From the NCBI GenBank assembly GCA_030144725.1, contig JASKMD010000028.1, positions 4,077,919 through 4,141,918 on the forward strand: DNA of 64,000 bases, given 5' to 3'. The stretch comes from Haematococcus lacustris. Its lineage: Eukaryota > Chlorophyta > Chlorophyceae > Chlamydomonadales > Haematococcaceae. Position numbers and translations under genes: made by a program. The stretch's first letter is position 1. Every line of letters begins with the position of its first letter. The notes beneath the pieces were generated by a model. That model had not been told where the DNA came from, searched no databases, and saw only the letters and a program-made list of their open reading frames with translations. Positions 11,653-25,500 of the stretch are shown in pieces.

Positions 11653-14600
11653 CTACCAGGAGATGGCCAGCTTCTCTTTTTCTTTCAGACCTTTAGCTAT
11701 GAAGGGCTTGTCTCGGCAGCACCAATTGCCTGCCACCTTGTCCAGGAATGCCTGCAGCAGCGCCAGCGCCAGCAGCCCCAGCATCAGCAGCAGCCACCCC
11801 AGCAGTGCATGACCACCAGCAGCCAGCAGTCAGGCGCTGCCGCTGCTGCAGCAATGTCACACTGCTTGCACGCACCCCTGTCCCACCACGTCCCTGACTG
11901 CAGCCAGCGTGGAGCCCTCAGGCCCTATGGCCAGCTGGGTGGCTGCCTGCTGGTGAGGCTGCAGCACATGACGCACCTCAAAGCTGGTCTTCAGCTTGTC
12001 GTCGTCCCACCCAGCAAAGACTTGTGAAGGGTGGCGGATGCGGATGATCTTGGCCGTGGGACCCAGGCCCTGAGCCGTTCAGCAGGTCAGCAACGCATGC
12101 AAGAAAACGAATGATGGGGAAGTGCTTGCAGCAAAGGGCGAATGCCTGGGCCCGTCTACCAGTGCAGCAGTAGGAGAGATGGTGAGGGCATGCTTGTGTG
12201 GAGAGCCAGACCATCACCATTACATGGCTTTTGACGACCTAGCCAGACCAGAGCCAGAATGGTGCCCAGAAAGGCGTCACACCAGCCCCCGAATTGCTTG
12301 CTATGGCTGTAGGCCTGGCAGGGGAGCTGCTGCCAGGCTGCCAGGCTATGGCTGTACGGCAGGGGAGCTGCTGCCAGGCGCATCAACTGTGCAACACATG
12401 TGTTGCATGTGCCGCTCAGGCGGGGTGAGGGGACATTCAATGGTGTCAGAGGGCAGCATGGTTTGAGGCAGCGTGGCAGCAGCGTGGGCCATACCTCCAG
12501 CAGGGCCTTCAGTGCAGTCTGCTTCAGCCCCTCTTGGGGGACCAACACCTGGAGATTGCAGCCAAGCAGGATGGGCATAAGTGGGCTGCACACCTCATAT
12601 AGCACACTATGCCTCGTTTGCCTTGTTGCGTCCTCATGTGATGCCGAGCACAACCTTGCGGCCGATTGCGTCTGCTGTCCTGCCCTTGTGATGGTGGGGT
12701 CAACAAGCGTGCCTCCTAGCGCTGCCAACACACAGAGCAGGTAGCGGCTGCAGAGGTGACCTGCTGGGGTGCTGACCTTTGTCTTGGGTGAGGAGGTGTC
12801 CACCTTGGCTGTAGGGACATCAGCAGGCTCCACCACCACCTCGGACTCCAGGTCCTTCTTTGGAAAGCTGCGGCAGCCCAGCAGCCAGTAGAATTGGGTT
12901 GAGCTGCATGAGGCTGGGTGGTGATGAACAGTGGAGGGATGGCGGAGCCACACAGAATTGGCTGGGCAGCAAGCCGACGCTGGGCGATGAGACGAGGGAA
13001 AGGGTGTGGGCGCAGGGCAATCGCCACAGGATGCCTGACGAGACAGGCAGGAGCGCGTATGACAAGTGCGAATGCATGAGGATGCTGCTGGGTTGCAGCA
13101 TGGAGTTGGGAATGTTGGCTGGGGAGCGCTGACCCTTGCAGTGTGCTGCCCCTCACTTAGGGTTCTCAAACATGGTGTGTTCCCGGAACATGAAGGTCTG
13201 GGGGCCGTCCTTGCCCACAATGCTGGGGCCGTAGTTGTAGATGACCTTGGGCCGCAGCCACTGCAGGCAGCAGAGGACACAGCGGGGTTGTGACAGGGGC
13301 GCAGCAATGCTGGCGGTGTTCAATTATGCTGCACACTCTCAAGTGGCATGTGATGACGATGATGACGATGATGGTGACGATGACAGTGACAACGATGGTG
13401 ATGATGGTCATCTTGATGATGGGGTGCAGCACTTTCAGCACTCTGCCTCACCCGCACCGCCATGCCTGCAGGGCGCGCTCACCTGGTCCAGCTGGCACTC
13501 CATGGGGTACACAGTGGCGCGATCGCCCGGTATCCTGCATGGTGCAGGCATGACGGCACAGCTGATTGCATGGCATCTCACACCCAGCGTTGCCCTGGGC
13601 CTGCACACCAGGCAGCTGTGACGACATGGCCCTGGACAGCCATGGCTGAAGCTGGACCAGGGGCTTGTGCCTGCCATGCCGCCACTGGCCTGCCACCTGC
13701 CTGCATTGCTCCATCATGAACCAGTTCTTGTAACAGAAGCATTGCAGCTTGGGCAGCACCTGCAGCACATGTCATGCAGCTTGGGCCACATGGGCACTGC
13801 AGGTGGCACCACCGTTATGGTGGCGTGCAACCATTACAAAAATTGCAATATGACAGCATGACACACATCGCAATGTGACTGCAGGTCGCGGTCATGCCGC
13901 TGAGCATGCAGCCCCAAAAGCGCTCACCAGGGTGCGATTCATGATGACTGCGATTGCCATGGCCCGGTACATCTGCAGAGCAGAGAAAAACGCATCCTGA
14001 AGATTTTACCCCCCTTCTAGACAGTATCTTGCCATTCCTGAAGGCAGGTGTCAGGGTCCCTGCAGTAGGCTGGGGCGCCACTGCCCTGCATCACTTGCAC
14101 CCAGCAGCACAGCTACAAGCTCCGGCTAAGCCTTAGCTGGGAAGTTACACGGGTAGTGTTGACAGTTTTCGATGTAATCCAATCGAAGCTTCAATGCAGT
14201 CTGGAGTAACAGCCCCAGCCTTGACCCGGCCCCGCCTCGATCCAAAGTATTCCCCAAGAACAGAGATTCAAACAACAACCCCCAAGAACAGAGCTTCAAG
14301 TCTGATGCAGCAGATGGACCAGGGCCTGACATGAGAAAGCTGTGGCTGCCGAGCAGCCGGGCAGCTAGCCCTGTCTGCTGCTGCACAGCAATGCAGTCGT
14401 TTCACCTGCTTCAGCTGCACCTCCATCTTGGCCAGGTGGATCTTGATCATGGCTTCTGTGTCGCGCATCTCATTGTACCCCGGTGGCACTGGAGGGAAGT
14501 CAATGTCTGCAGCAACAGCAGCAACAACAGTAACAGGCAGCTTTTGCATTTGTTACAAAAAAGATGAGGAAAACTGCAAACTACCAAGTGCCAACTGCAA

Positions 14601-17600
14601 AAATGCAGTATGACACATCTTCCCAGTGCAAGTGAGCCTCTCACGAGTCGTTGCACAACAGCCATGGCAACAGTAGTCACATCTAATAGGTTTGCAGGTC
14701 GAGTTGGGCGTCACAGCAAGGCGCTGGTGCAGGGCAGGCCTGAGGGCAAGCAGAGCCTGTGGTGGTGCGGGGGGCGCACCTGCTGTGATGAACTGCGGAC
14801 CCGAGTAATACTCTGGCTCATCATTGTACAGCATCCCATCTGCAGGGGGTGAAGGGCGGGGCACTGGATGAATGAAACCTCTGTCATGCTGCATCATGCA
14901 CCGCACCACTCAGCCCCACAGGTGGCTTCTGCTGGCGTGGGAGGAGGCTGTTCACAAATCCAAGAACAGAGGTGCCTGGTCAGCTGCCACACAGCTAGTA
15001 CAGGCAGGGTGCGCCCCTGTGCATGGTGCTGCACATGGGCTGCCTTGCACGGGTCCTGCTGAACAGAGCTGCGCAGCCCACCTCGCATGCGGTGGAACTT
15101 GCCCTCCCTTGACAGGGGGACCCAGGTGAGGTGGATGCCCTGACGGCCAGGCAGCAGAGCAGCAGTGTGGACCACCACTTCGGACGATGTGAATCACTTA
15201 CAGGTGACAATGTGAAGCAGTGCATTAGTGCATCACTGGATCAGACCAGACCCATGATGAAGCAGGTGAATGGCCATGACACGTGCATGGTGATGATGCA
15301 GCTGGCATGCCTGGCATGGTTCGTCTGCCAAACGAGCAGCATGGTACAGTCAGCAGCACAGCAGCATTCATAGTACCTATGGCACCTGAGCCCTGCGCAT
15401 ACATCGTGAATGGAGCTCCCGGCGCTCCCAGTAGCAAAGGCCAAGATGGTGCATGTGATGACATGACTCATGGCTCATGGCACGCACCAGGCTTCTGTCG
15501 CATGAATCGTGGCGCACGGCTCATGACTCATGGCACTCACCAGGGCTGACACGTTCTGGTACACGTTCAGCTTAGGGATGAAGTAAGAATAGCCGTTGAG
15601 CAGCATACTGACAGACAGTAGGCCCAGGCGGAAGGGTGTCTCGCCAGCCTGGGGCAACACCACAAGCAACAACAGCCACACTGCAGGGATGCAGTGCATG
15701 TCATTGACCTGCAGAGCCTGCCTGCAGTGCAAGCCAGCAACAAAGATCCTGGTTTTGCTCAAGTGCCCGGAGGACGGCAGGGAAGGGTGCAGCACCGCCA
15801 CTGTGGTCACTGCCTGGCTGCGGGTAGTGCTCACATGCAGCTGCACAAAACGCTTTTGCCCGTCCACCTCTGCGGACTGGCCTCGGATCCATTGGTACAA
15901 ACCTGTCTGCAGGGCACATGACGGCAGGTGTGCAGTTGCAGTGCTGGGACAGTGAAACAGTGAGAGAGTGAGAGGGCCTTTCCATCAGTCTACACATCAA
16001 GCCACTGATACTATACAGCCAACAGCAACCCAACCAATGCCACGCTGCTTGCTTGTAGCCATCGACACAGACCGACCCTAGATGCTGGGACAGTGGGACA
16101 GTGAGCCACTGGGACAGCTGCGGCACCTCACCTGGTCATTGTCGTGTATCAAGGTCTTGCGAAGGCCTGCCCAAGCCAGCATGAAGGCCTGACCACCTGG
16201 TGTGGACTGCGCAGCATGACCACGGCACAGTCAAGGGGCTGCCTGCTACAGGAGTCGTGGCAGTGCTGTGCAAACCAACCTGGTGTACCACACCAACGGG
16301 TAGGGTTAAGGCTATAGGAGTTGTGGCAGTGCTGCACGGGTCAGTCTGGTGCACCACCCTATTGGGTGAGGTCACACACACACATTGATGAGTGCTAGCT
16401 CCCACTCTGAGGCTGGCACAGGGTGTGCTTGGAGCTACCCATAGCATGGTGCTCTGTTGCAGCATGCAGCTCTGTGCCACAGCGGCCTCCGCAGCGCATG
16501 CCAGCCGGTGCGCGCCGCAGCAGTTGGTTCATGGTGGGTAGTAAGGCATGGCTATTATGGTTGATCCTTGATCCAAATGTCATCCTTGTTGACGATGACG
16601 CCCCTCCTGGCACCCGAGATTGCTCCGCTAGCAATGAGGCTAGGCGCAGCACGCACTTGAGCTGCAGGCTTACTTGCCACAGCTGAGGGGCTAGTTGTGT
16701 CATTACCTTGACAAAGTACACTCCTGTGTTGACATTGACGTGCTGGTGGACGCTGACCTGCACCCAGCACACCACAATGCACCAACACATGATTGCAACT
16801 GATGGCAACCTGTGGGGGGAAAGCATGCAGCACTGAATACTCCTTGCATCTTGCACCCACAGCAGCACGGCCTTGCAATGGCTGGTCTGCAGCTCACCTC
16901 CAGCCCTTCGTCACGCTTCGAGTTGCCCGTGCTCACAAGGTCTGCGGCATTAGCAGCGGCAGCAACAGCCCAATGACTTTGCCTGTGTCCCTGGCATGCC
17001 CCTGCCCTGGGCGCCACCAAGATTCTGACCACCTGGCAACATCCACTGTGAGGCTGCCAGTGATTCTGACAAGCTGGCAACATCCACTGTGAGCTGGCAA
17101 GCGCAAGCTGTGGTGCAGCTGCCAACAATCATCTCATGCGACAGTAGCTGGCAAGCAGCAAGACCAGCAGCTGATGGTCAGCAGTGCGGGTCTCACCAGT
17201 GGATACTGCCATATCCACGTCCTTCAATGCAGGGCCCAACATGTAGGGCAAGGGGTCACGGAACCACACCTGCCAGCACATCACCACCAACACGCTCTTG
17301 CTCACAGAGCATACACTGACGGGTGTACACTAACAGCTACTGGACACTGAGAGTCAAAGACAAAGCTGTTAGACAGCGGCAGTTAGACATAGAGGCCAAG
17401 GAGTGCAGGACCCAAGGAGGCTTGTTGGCCTTCTACACATACAGCCCCTCAGCCTCATGTACGCTGCCCCTCTGTCTAAACATAGACACTCACAACATCC
17501 ACGTCAGAGTGCAGCACGTTGAAGCCCCAGCCCACAATCTGTTGCACGACGGTGACCTTGCGCCAGGTGGCCGCCACGTAGTGCTCGGACCCGTACCTGA

Positions 17601-19759
17601 GAGCTTGCAGCAGCGGCTGAGCAGTGGGTCAGGCCGGAAGCTGGCGGAGCCCCAGCACTGATGTTGGCAGGCAGCGGGACAAAGACCATGACGCCATGCT
17701 AAAGCAAACACAAAGCATTCTGGAGTGAGTGTGACTCGGTTGTAGCTAGAAGTACTAGTCAAGTACACGTGTGACTCACTTGTATTCTTTGTCTGAGTGG
17801 TCTGGTCCTTCTTCAAAGAACTTGAAGCAAGGGTGGCGACCCTGGAACCATGATGCCATGGTGCACACCCAGCACAAGACGACCCCTCAGATGTATTATG
17901 ATAACACTATAACCATACTGCTATGGCATCTGCCCTCCATAGCTTCATGACCTCGCTTTGAGACTGTGAGGACGTCAAACAGATGCTGGCAATGTCGCCA
18001 CACACACATCTAATCAAACTTGCTCCATAGCCTGCTACAAGAGAGCACAAGCAGAGGTGGCGTGGGTGCAGCTCACCTGGGAGCCTAAGAATGCCGCCGT
18101 CTTCTTGTCGGTGGCGCCCACTAGGTAATTCTCCACACCCAGCCGCTTCAAGTGCTTCATCCAGTTGACCCCTGCCATTAGGTCGAGGGCAGCTGCAACA
18201 ACTGAGGACGACAGAGCATGTCTGTGGCTCTCAGGCATTTGGGAATGCAAGGCAGGACACAACAACCCTGGTGAACACTTGGCCACGAGGCAAGCCTTGT
18301 CCAATGGCATGCCGCCCATGCAAGCATGCAAGTAGAGAACTCCATGACTACCACAGCAAAACAATGCGTGACTACATTTCCTCACCAAAGTTCTGGAAGA
18401 TACGCCAATCGCTGACTGTGAGGATGATGGTGTTGTCCTTTGCAAACGACGCCACCAGCTCCTTGGACAGCTCTGGGCAAGCTTGAGCTGCACATCGTGC
18501 ATCACACATGCAGTACTCACGTGAGATCAAGAACTCCATGCCAGATCTTGCATCTCAGCACTCTCAGTACTTCTTGCCAGTGGAGGTTATGGCAGTGTAC
18601 CAGCAGGTTGATGGCATGTGAGGGAAGAACTGCAAGCATAGAGCGGGCCACCTACCTGTTGTCTGGGGCTCTGACACAACCACACCGTCTGTCTTGGCTG
18701 CCTGCTTGTTTTGTTTGCCACCAGTTCCTGTCGCTGCATTGACAGCTGACACCGTTTGCTGTCGAATCACCAGGTCCGCTGCCGTACCGTGATCACTATT
18801 CAAAGCCTGGCACAGGGCAAGACGTGCACACCTAGCATTAGCGAGGGAGGGTTTGGCATAAGGCAGGGAAGGGCACAATTGCCAGGGTGGCCACCTGTTG
18901 GCGCCATCAAGTCCCGTACCATGGGGTCGAGGATGTTTGATTTTGCCAGGTCATTAAGGAACACCTCAAACTCAGCTTGGCTCAGTTGGCCATTCTTGTC
19001 AGCGTCATACCTGGTCAAGACCACGCGCAATACAGATGAAGAACACGCACAGAATAGGTGAAGAGCATGCATGATGCATACAGGCATACATGATGCATAC
19101 AGGCATGCATGATGCATACAGGCATACATGCACTGTTGTGCAAAATCATTGTTGCAGTGTGCCAGGTGTTGTGTATGGTGAGTGCAGGCAGCGTTGTAAT
19201 GCCGGTGCACTTTAGGCGGACGCTGCCTGAGTGAGCCTAGAGCACACTCCAGCACCTGTGAAAGTCCTGCTGTACCTGGAGTAAGCACCAATTGATATCA
19301 TGCGTTTTGTGAAGTGGGCTGCTGCTGCTGGATCCACTGCTGCACGCTTCATGAGTTCAGCAGGTCCTGACGTGCCTCCAGATGACCGTTCATGCGACTG
19401 GATACAGAAACAAGCAGCAGGGGGCGGGTCTGGTCAGCAGTGGCCAAGCAGAAACCTGCCATGCTGCACATACCTGAAGATGTAAACCATGCATGTCAAT
19501 CTTGAGGTGGTGAGTGACGATGAGCACATAGACTGCGATGCCTGCATGCAGATAAACATGAAATGATAGCAGCAAGCATATGGGGGCATGCCTCACTACA
19601 GGCTCACAGCACAGGATGCAAAGCCTCACAGCTCTGTGACTACCTACCAACAAATGCAAGCATGCCAAAGAATAGACCACGGGATGGACCCCGCGCTGTG
19701 CTGTGCTGGCTGTGTGAGTGGCCATGGTGCTGCCCTCCACGGTCCTCAGCGGCTGTCAT
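11653..19759 (-). CDS. EF-hand-containing type II membrane glycosyltransferase (Nucleotid_trans, GT77/RRA-XEG113 type)
   Basis: A spliced gene; exons placed by phase: 19759-19648, 19541-19474, 19397-19276, 19010-18895, 18778-18656, 18487-18386, 18192-18077, 17841-17780, 17596-17494, 17269-17197, 16941-16898, 16757-16707, 16206-16132, 15906-15835, 15648-15541, about 15190-15082 (5' junction unresolved), 14839-14780, 14506-14406, 13972-13928, 13759-13701, 13534-13483, 13260-13157, 12867-12777, then C-terminal pieces (one ending 12495, 12020-11977, one ending at stop 11653) not fully joined. The N-terminus has one membrane anchor (GLFFGMLAFVGIAVYVLIV), as in Golgi enzymes. An EF-hand follows (DADKNGQLSQAEF, exon 4). 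The catalytic part shows DNTIILTVSDW, GVENYLVGATD, the metal-binding DxD in LHSDVDVVWFRDPLPYM, NVNTGVYFVKSTPGGQAF, LIHDNDQ, NGYSYFIPKL, GKFHRMR, EPEYYSGPQF, LPKLQCFCYKNWF and FREHTMFENP, all in the order of plant arabinosyltransferases RRA/XEG113. Likely transfers a pentose or hexose to glycoprotein substrates; sugar and acceptor are not readable. Confidence 0.8.
13352..13432. repeat. GATGAC-type microsatellite
   Basis: Imperfect GATGAC/GATGGTGAC repeat inside the intron between exons 13534-13483 and 13260-13157. Confidence 0.8.
16210..16376. repeat. Imperfect tandem duplication in an intron
   Basis: Two diverged copies of about 60 bp starting GGAGT(C/T)GTGGCAGTGCTG inside the intron between exons 16757-16707 and 16206-16132. 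Confidence 0.5.
19060..19135. repeat. Short tandem repeat CATGATGCATACAGG
   Basis: Three to four units of about 22 bp containing ATGCAT within an intron of the glycosyltransferase gene. Confidence 0.7.
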
Positions 19760-20509
19760 GTCCCCTGCAAAAAGGGGCAACCCAATGCAAGTCGCGGCGA
19801 GTTTTGTCCGCACTGTATCTCTTGTAAGACTGTTGACGCGGGTGTGTTTATACGTACCAGCTCCTGGGACTCCCCCTCCTGGGAAAATACGAACAGACAG
19901 ATAGGTCGATCGACAAAGGCGATGGATGGCGCAGCTAGAAGATTATACAAAGAGAAACAAGGCGCTCGCGTCGAGGCATTCGCCTTCTTACTTACGACCT
20001 GATGTATAGGGATACAGGACGGGCTGATATATACGGCTTTCGATGGCAAACAGGTGTCGTATATGCTGTTTCCTCTGTCGTGTGTTAGTTGTACTTGCAA
20101 TCTTGCATGTGGGTTGGCTACTTTTGACACTGCGAGTTTTGAGCACTCCCTGTTCGCTGGCATGCATAGGGATTTAGATGACGAGCTTTCAAGCCCATGT
20201 ATTGGTTTTTGAGCAGATAAGTATGCTGTTCGTATGAACCTGTCAAGCCGACATACCTAGAGCTAGGCAGATGTTGGGAAGGACCCTGTGATTGGTGTGC
20301 AGGAACCGCTTCAGCCAACTACACTGTCACATTGATCAATGTGTTTCCTCATCTTATCCCCTGGCTTGCATGGCGATTCCAGGCATACCCAGGCTTGCTT
20401 ATTGACGAGGTTATCGCCCCTCGAGCATGCTTAGCTGCCAGAACGGCTGCAGCACAATACACATCTCAATGTGAAAAGCGCGGGCCTGGGCGGGCCTGAT
20501 TGCTTTGAG
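19760..20509. promoter_or_regulatory. Divergent promoter region between two host genes
   Basis: The glycosyltransferase starts leftwards at 19759 and the OPR-like gene rightwards at 20510, so these 750 bp must hold both start regions unless 5'-UTR introns extend further. A possible 5'-UTR acceptor (TTTTTGCAG) lies just before the leftward ATG. No individual element could be assigned. Confidence 0.5.
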
Positions 20510-22247
20510 ATGAGCTCACAACAGGGATGGTCATTGCCGGGCTCAGCGACGACCGCGGGGCAACATGCAAGCCGTCGAAGACGAGTCTGCAACTCGTCGT
20601 TGCGAGCTGTGGGTGCTGCTCAGGAGCTGGTGAGGGGTTGTGATAGCCTCGCCCTCGCATCGCATGAGGCAAGCAATTCAGCAAGGGGTTCCCCCTTCTC
20701 CATGTCTACTTAACCTGGTGTTCTGTGCCCAGGCCCCTGCCACTGCGACAGCGCACACTTGCCAGCCACCCATCCCTTTCAAGGAAGCACCTGCCCTCAA
20801 GGAGAGGCCCCCACCGCCTCTGTCTCATCCTGCGGCTGCCAAGCCCTCCTGCAGCATCCCTGGCCCCAGCATCCAGCGCACCCAACCCTCTGGCAGCTAC
20901 AGTTCACCACGCGCCCCACACGTCCACGGGTGGACGGCTCAGCTGCAGGAGGCTGCAGACCTTCAGCAGCTGTGCCTCATCTGCAGCCGGCTGGCGGGGC
21001 AGCAGCTGGGGAGGGGAGTGGCGCTGCCCTCTTTGCTGCCGGCCACTGCGCTGCCTCAGCGCCAGCCTGCCCACCAGGGCCCTCACCCTCACCCTGCCAG
21101 CAGCCTGCAGGGACCAAGTAGGCCAGGCCCACATGAAGGAGGCAGACCTGGAGCCCCTGCTGCCCAGGGCCCGACACACGTGTGGCCACAAGCGCTGCAC
21201 CCCCCTCCTCTGCCTCAGCCCCCTGCTCTCCAGCGTGGCCAGCAGGGGTTCCCACCTCCCAGTGCTTCAGCCCACCCTGACATGCAACAAGTCAGCGGCG
21301 GCCCAGGACAGGGAGGCCCAGGGCAGGGAAGAGCATGGCATGAGCCAGGGCCGCCGAGCCCCTGGCCCCCACCCCCGCTGCTCTGGCCCCAGCCGCTGCC
21401 CCAGCCTGTCGCTGTACCACGCTTACCGCCTCCCCCCCCCCATGCTCATGCCCATGCAGCTTTGACAGCTGACCCAGCAGTGGGGCTGTGGCGGCCCTGG
21501 AGGCCAGCCACTGGGCCCCCCAGACCCAGTCTCCTCCTCCATCTCCAACAGCTGCCCACCTCCCCTGACAGCTTGCTAGGTGGTGGGGCCCAGGTGGCTT
21601 TGCCTCACCTGCTTGCTGGGGCTGCGGCCTGCTTGCTGCGCCTGACTGCACCTGCCCAGCAGCTGCCTACTGGCAACACCGCAGTGAGGGGTGGCAGTAG
21701 CAGCAGTGACACTGGCGGCCGGCAGCAGCAGCAACAGCAACAGCCAGCACGGCTACCCCTGCTTCCTCCCTGTCCCCCACAGCAGCAGCAGCAGGGGCAG
21801 GGGCAGGGGCACCAACAACAGGGTTTACATCTGAGGCGGCAGTTGCAGCAGCCACAGGCACTCTGGCAGCAGCAGGCAAGGGCTCAGCAGCAGCAGCAGC
21901 CCCTAATTGACACAGAGTCCAAGCTGCCCAACAGCAGCCAGGGTGGTGGCTCCAGGCAGAAGGCAGGCCCCTTAGCACCTGAGGCTAAGGCTGCACTGCG
22001 CCGCCTGTGCGCCATGCTGTGCCACTGGGTGCTCCTGCTGCCCACTGCCCAGGCAGGCGCCGCCACCCACCACCCTGCACCCAGCTGCAGCCCCGGCAGC
22101 TCAGGCCAGCAGGTTGTGAGTGAGGGCAGCTGGCATCACACCCGCCAGCACCACCACCAGCACCAGGGGACCACACAGCAGCAGCAACCCGGGGAGCTGC
22201 AAGCCTTGGAGCAGCAGCAGGTGGCACAACAACGAGATCACCAACGC

Positions 22248-22280
<33 letters not shown>

Positions 22281-22510
22281 GGGACCAGTGGCGCAGTGTT
22301 TGCTGGGGCCAAGCAGCCTGTGCTGCAAGCCTCCACAGCTGCCTTGGTGCTGCATGCCCTGGCCAGGGCTGACGCGGCAGGGGCCCGCCAGGCCATCTCC
22401 CCCCAGGCTGTGCAGCTTCTCACCAGCTGCCTCCTCACCAGCCATGTAGCACATCAGAGTAACCTCCACCGCCAGCCATCACCCTCTGAGGGCACAGGCA
22501 GTGCACTGCT

Positions 22511-22563
<53 letters not shown>

Positions 22564-25500
22564 CTGGCACCAAGCCTGGCAGCCCAGCCAGCTGCAGCCA
22601 CAGACCTGACCCTGTGCCTGTGAACCACATAGTCAAAATATCCCTCCATGGCAGTCTTCAACAGGAGGCACCCAGTTCAGACAATTACGGTTACTGCTCG
22701 ACCCCCGGCACCACTGCTGCCACTGACCTCCACAACATTGACACCCACAGCCACACCGCTGGCAGCAGAAGCAGCAGCAGCAGCAGCAGCAGCCAATGCG
22801 GCTGGAGTTCAAACATCACCAGCAGGAGGGGAGGCAGCAGAGCAAATGGCATGTCAAGCAGCAGCAGCAGCAGCAGGAGCAGGAGGCAGAGCGGCAGCAG
22901 GCCTCCCCCTGCCCCTCCCCCTGCAGCCCTGTCCGTATCCACCTTGGTGCATGCAGCCTGGGCGCTGGGGCAGCTTGCCCACTGCCTGAGCTCAGCTAGC
23001 CCTGCTGCTCCCCCACCCCTCACAAGGCAGGCTGCGCGCTGCCAGTCCAGGGCACCGCCCACACAGGCTGACACGGTGCCAGGAGCAGGGGCGGACCCAG
23101 CGTCAGAGTCAGGGGCAGGGGACAGGGGGGTCCCCGGGGCAGGCCCAGTGACACAGCCAGCATCAGGGGGAGGGGCAGAGGCTGTGCCAGACCAAGCAAG
23201 CGCAGGGGCAGCGGCTGTGCCAGAGCAGCAGGGATCCAGGCCTGCGGGTGGCCTGCGTGTCCAGGTGCTGTCCTGGCTCTACCACTGCAGCCCGGCCGCC
23301 TTCCCGCACTGCACCCAGCGCCAGCTGGTCAAGCTGGTGAAGGCCACGGCAGCGCTGGCAGGGGCCGTGCCACCCAGGGCTGCAGCAGGGGGGGTTGCAG
23401 CAGCGCTGACCCACAGGCTGCTGTCGGCTGGCCCAGCCTGGCAGCTGCAGGGCAGCTCAGGGGCTGTGGGCGCAGGGAGGAGGAGCGGGCAGGCTGAGGC
23501 TGGACAGCGCTTGGTTGGGCTGAGGGGTGGGCAGGCTGGGCTGAAGGGGGCTGAAGGGGTGGGGGTGGGAGTGGGGGGTCAAGGCAGAGCGCCTGAGCTG
23601 CAGGCAGGGCTGAGAGGGGCTAAGGGGGTGGGGTTGAGTGTGAGGGGATTGGGGAGGGAGGGGAGAGAGGGCAGAGAAGCTGAGAGCCAGGCAGGGCCAG
23701 TGGGTTGGCAGGGCCTGCTGCCCGGCCCCCCCGCTGCCTGGTGGCAGGCCCTGGAGCTCTGCACCAGGGGTGATCACGGTGGTGAGCCGAAGGCCAGCTG
23801 TCTTGCCGACAGTAGGACTGCTGCTCCCCCTGACCCTCTGCCAGGCCCGCTGCAGGGCCCGCAGCTGGGCAGGATGAGTGTGTCAGAGCTGGCGCTGCTG
23901 TGCTGGTCCTTGGGCCAGCTGGCAGCCAGGCAGGCGGGCGGGGTGGGCCCTTCACCAGACTGGCTGGGGCAGCTGGAGGCGGCAGTGACCGCTGCCCTCA
24001 GCCCCTCCCCTCCCCTGGGTGCTCCTGGGCTGGCCCATGGGGGCTCTCAAGCAGGCAGGGCTGGGGCTGGGGGAGGTGAGGCAGGGCTGGGGGGCGGAAG
24101 GCAAGGGCACACAGCCACTGCCATGTTGACCCAGGAGGGGCCTCAAGGTCGGCGTCAGGAAGGCAGCGGGTCTGGGTCAGTGTCCGCAGCCACGTCAGCG
24201 GAGCAGGGGGCTCGGGGCCAGGGTCAGAACGGCAGCAGCCCGGGCCGCCCTGCTGCTGCCGTGTTGATCCAGGAGAGGGGGAGGCCTGACAGCAGGACAG
24301 CAGAACAGGACAGCAGTTTGCATCTCTCTGCTGCTGCCATGTCAGCCCAGGAGGGGGGTGGGTGCGAAGGCAGCAGGGGCAGCAGGTCCGGGTCCCCTGC
24401 TGCTGCTGCTGCCACGCTTGGCCAGGAGGGGCCTCAAGGCCAGGGTGAGCAGGGCTGTGCTACTGTCCTAGCTGCTGCAAAGTCCCCTCCCCAAGCTTCT
24501 CTGCTGCTCCAAAGCTGCTCCCCTGCTGCCCCAAAGTCCCCTGCAGCTGCCATGTCAGCGGGGAGTGGCTCACACAGCCAGGGTCAGCAAGGCAGCAGCT
24601 CGGGCCCCCCTGCTGCTGCCATGTCTGGCCATGAGGAACCAGCGCCCCAGGGCAGCACAGCTGCCATGGTGGCCCATGTGGGGTCAGGCACTGCCCCTCA
24701 GCACCCCACCTGGCTGTGGCCGCCTGTGTCGGCCCCTGAAGGCCTGGGCGGTAGAAGCAGCTGGCTTGACCGCCCTGCTGCTGCTGCTGCTGGGGTGCCG
24801 CCCCCGACAACAGGCGGTGGCAGTGCCAGCTGGCCCTCCCTGAGCCCCCCCTCCCCACACCTCCCTACGCTGGGGGGACAGCCAGCATGGACCACCGGCT
24901 CAGTAGAGCTGCCCAGGGGGCCGGCAGGGCACGGCCTGTGGGGCAGGGGGGGAAGGATCTGGGAGGAGCCTGCTGCTGTCCTGGCTGCCGCCCAGCTTCC
25001 TGGGTCTGGGCTCACTCCCGTGACGTCATACCGCAGCAGGGTCAGAGGTGGCAGCACTGTCAGCAGCAGCGTGGTGCCACAGGACATATTGCGCTTGGTG
25101 GCTCGCCCAGCTGTGGGGTGGCCTGCAGCGGGCTATAATGGTGCAAGCAATGGTGGTGGTGGTGGCGGTGGTGGTGGCGGCAGTGGGCGGCAAGGGGGGC
25201 TGCCCCCTGCTGTCATCAGCCCCGCAGCCACGGCCTGGGGGTTGCTGCCTGGCACTGGCCCTAGCTCTCAGCAGCCTTTGCAAACCTGCACTGGGCTGTA
25301 CCCGCCCAGGCCCCCTCCTCAACACCAAGCGCATCATCAGCCACTCCAACTGCTCAACTACCTCAACTCCCAACCACCCATGCCATCCTTCCCTGGTGCC
25401 GCTGCTGCCTGGTGCAGTGGACCAGGTGCGGTCGTGGGGCAGCCAGACAGCCATGCCATGGCAAATTCTACCGCCCCACCTCTGCAGCTACAACCACCAC

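Noticed and set aside
12156..13307. 383-codon minus-strand ORF
   Set aside because: Reads through introns and wrong frames of the glycosyltransferase; the family motifs lie in short spliced exons in other frames.
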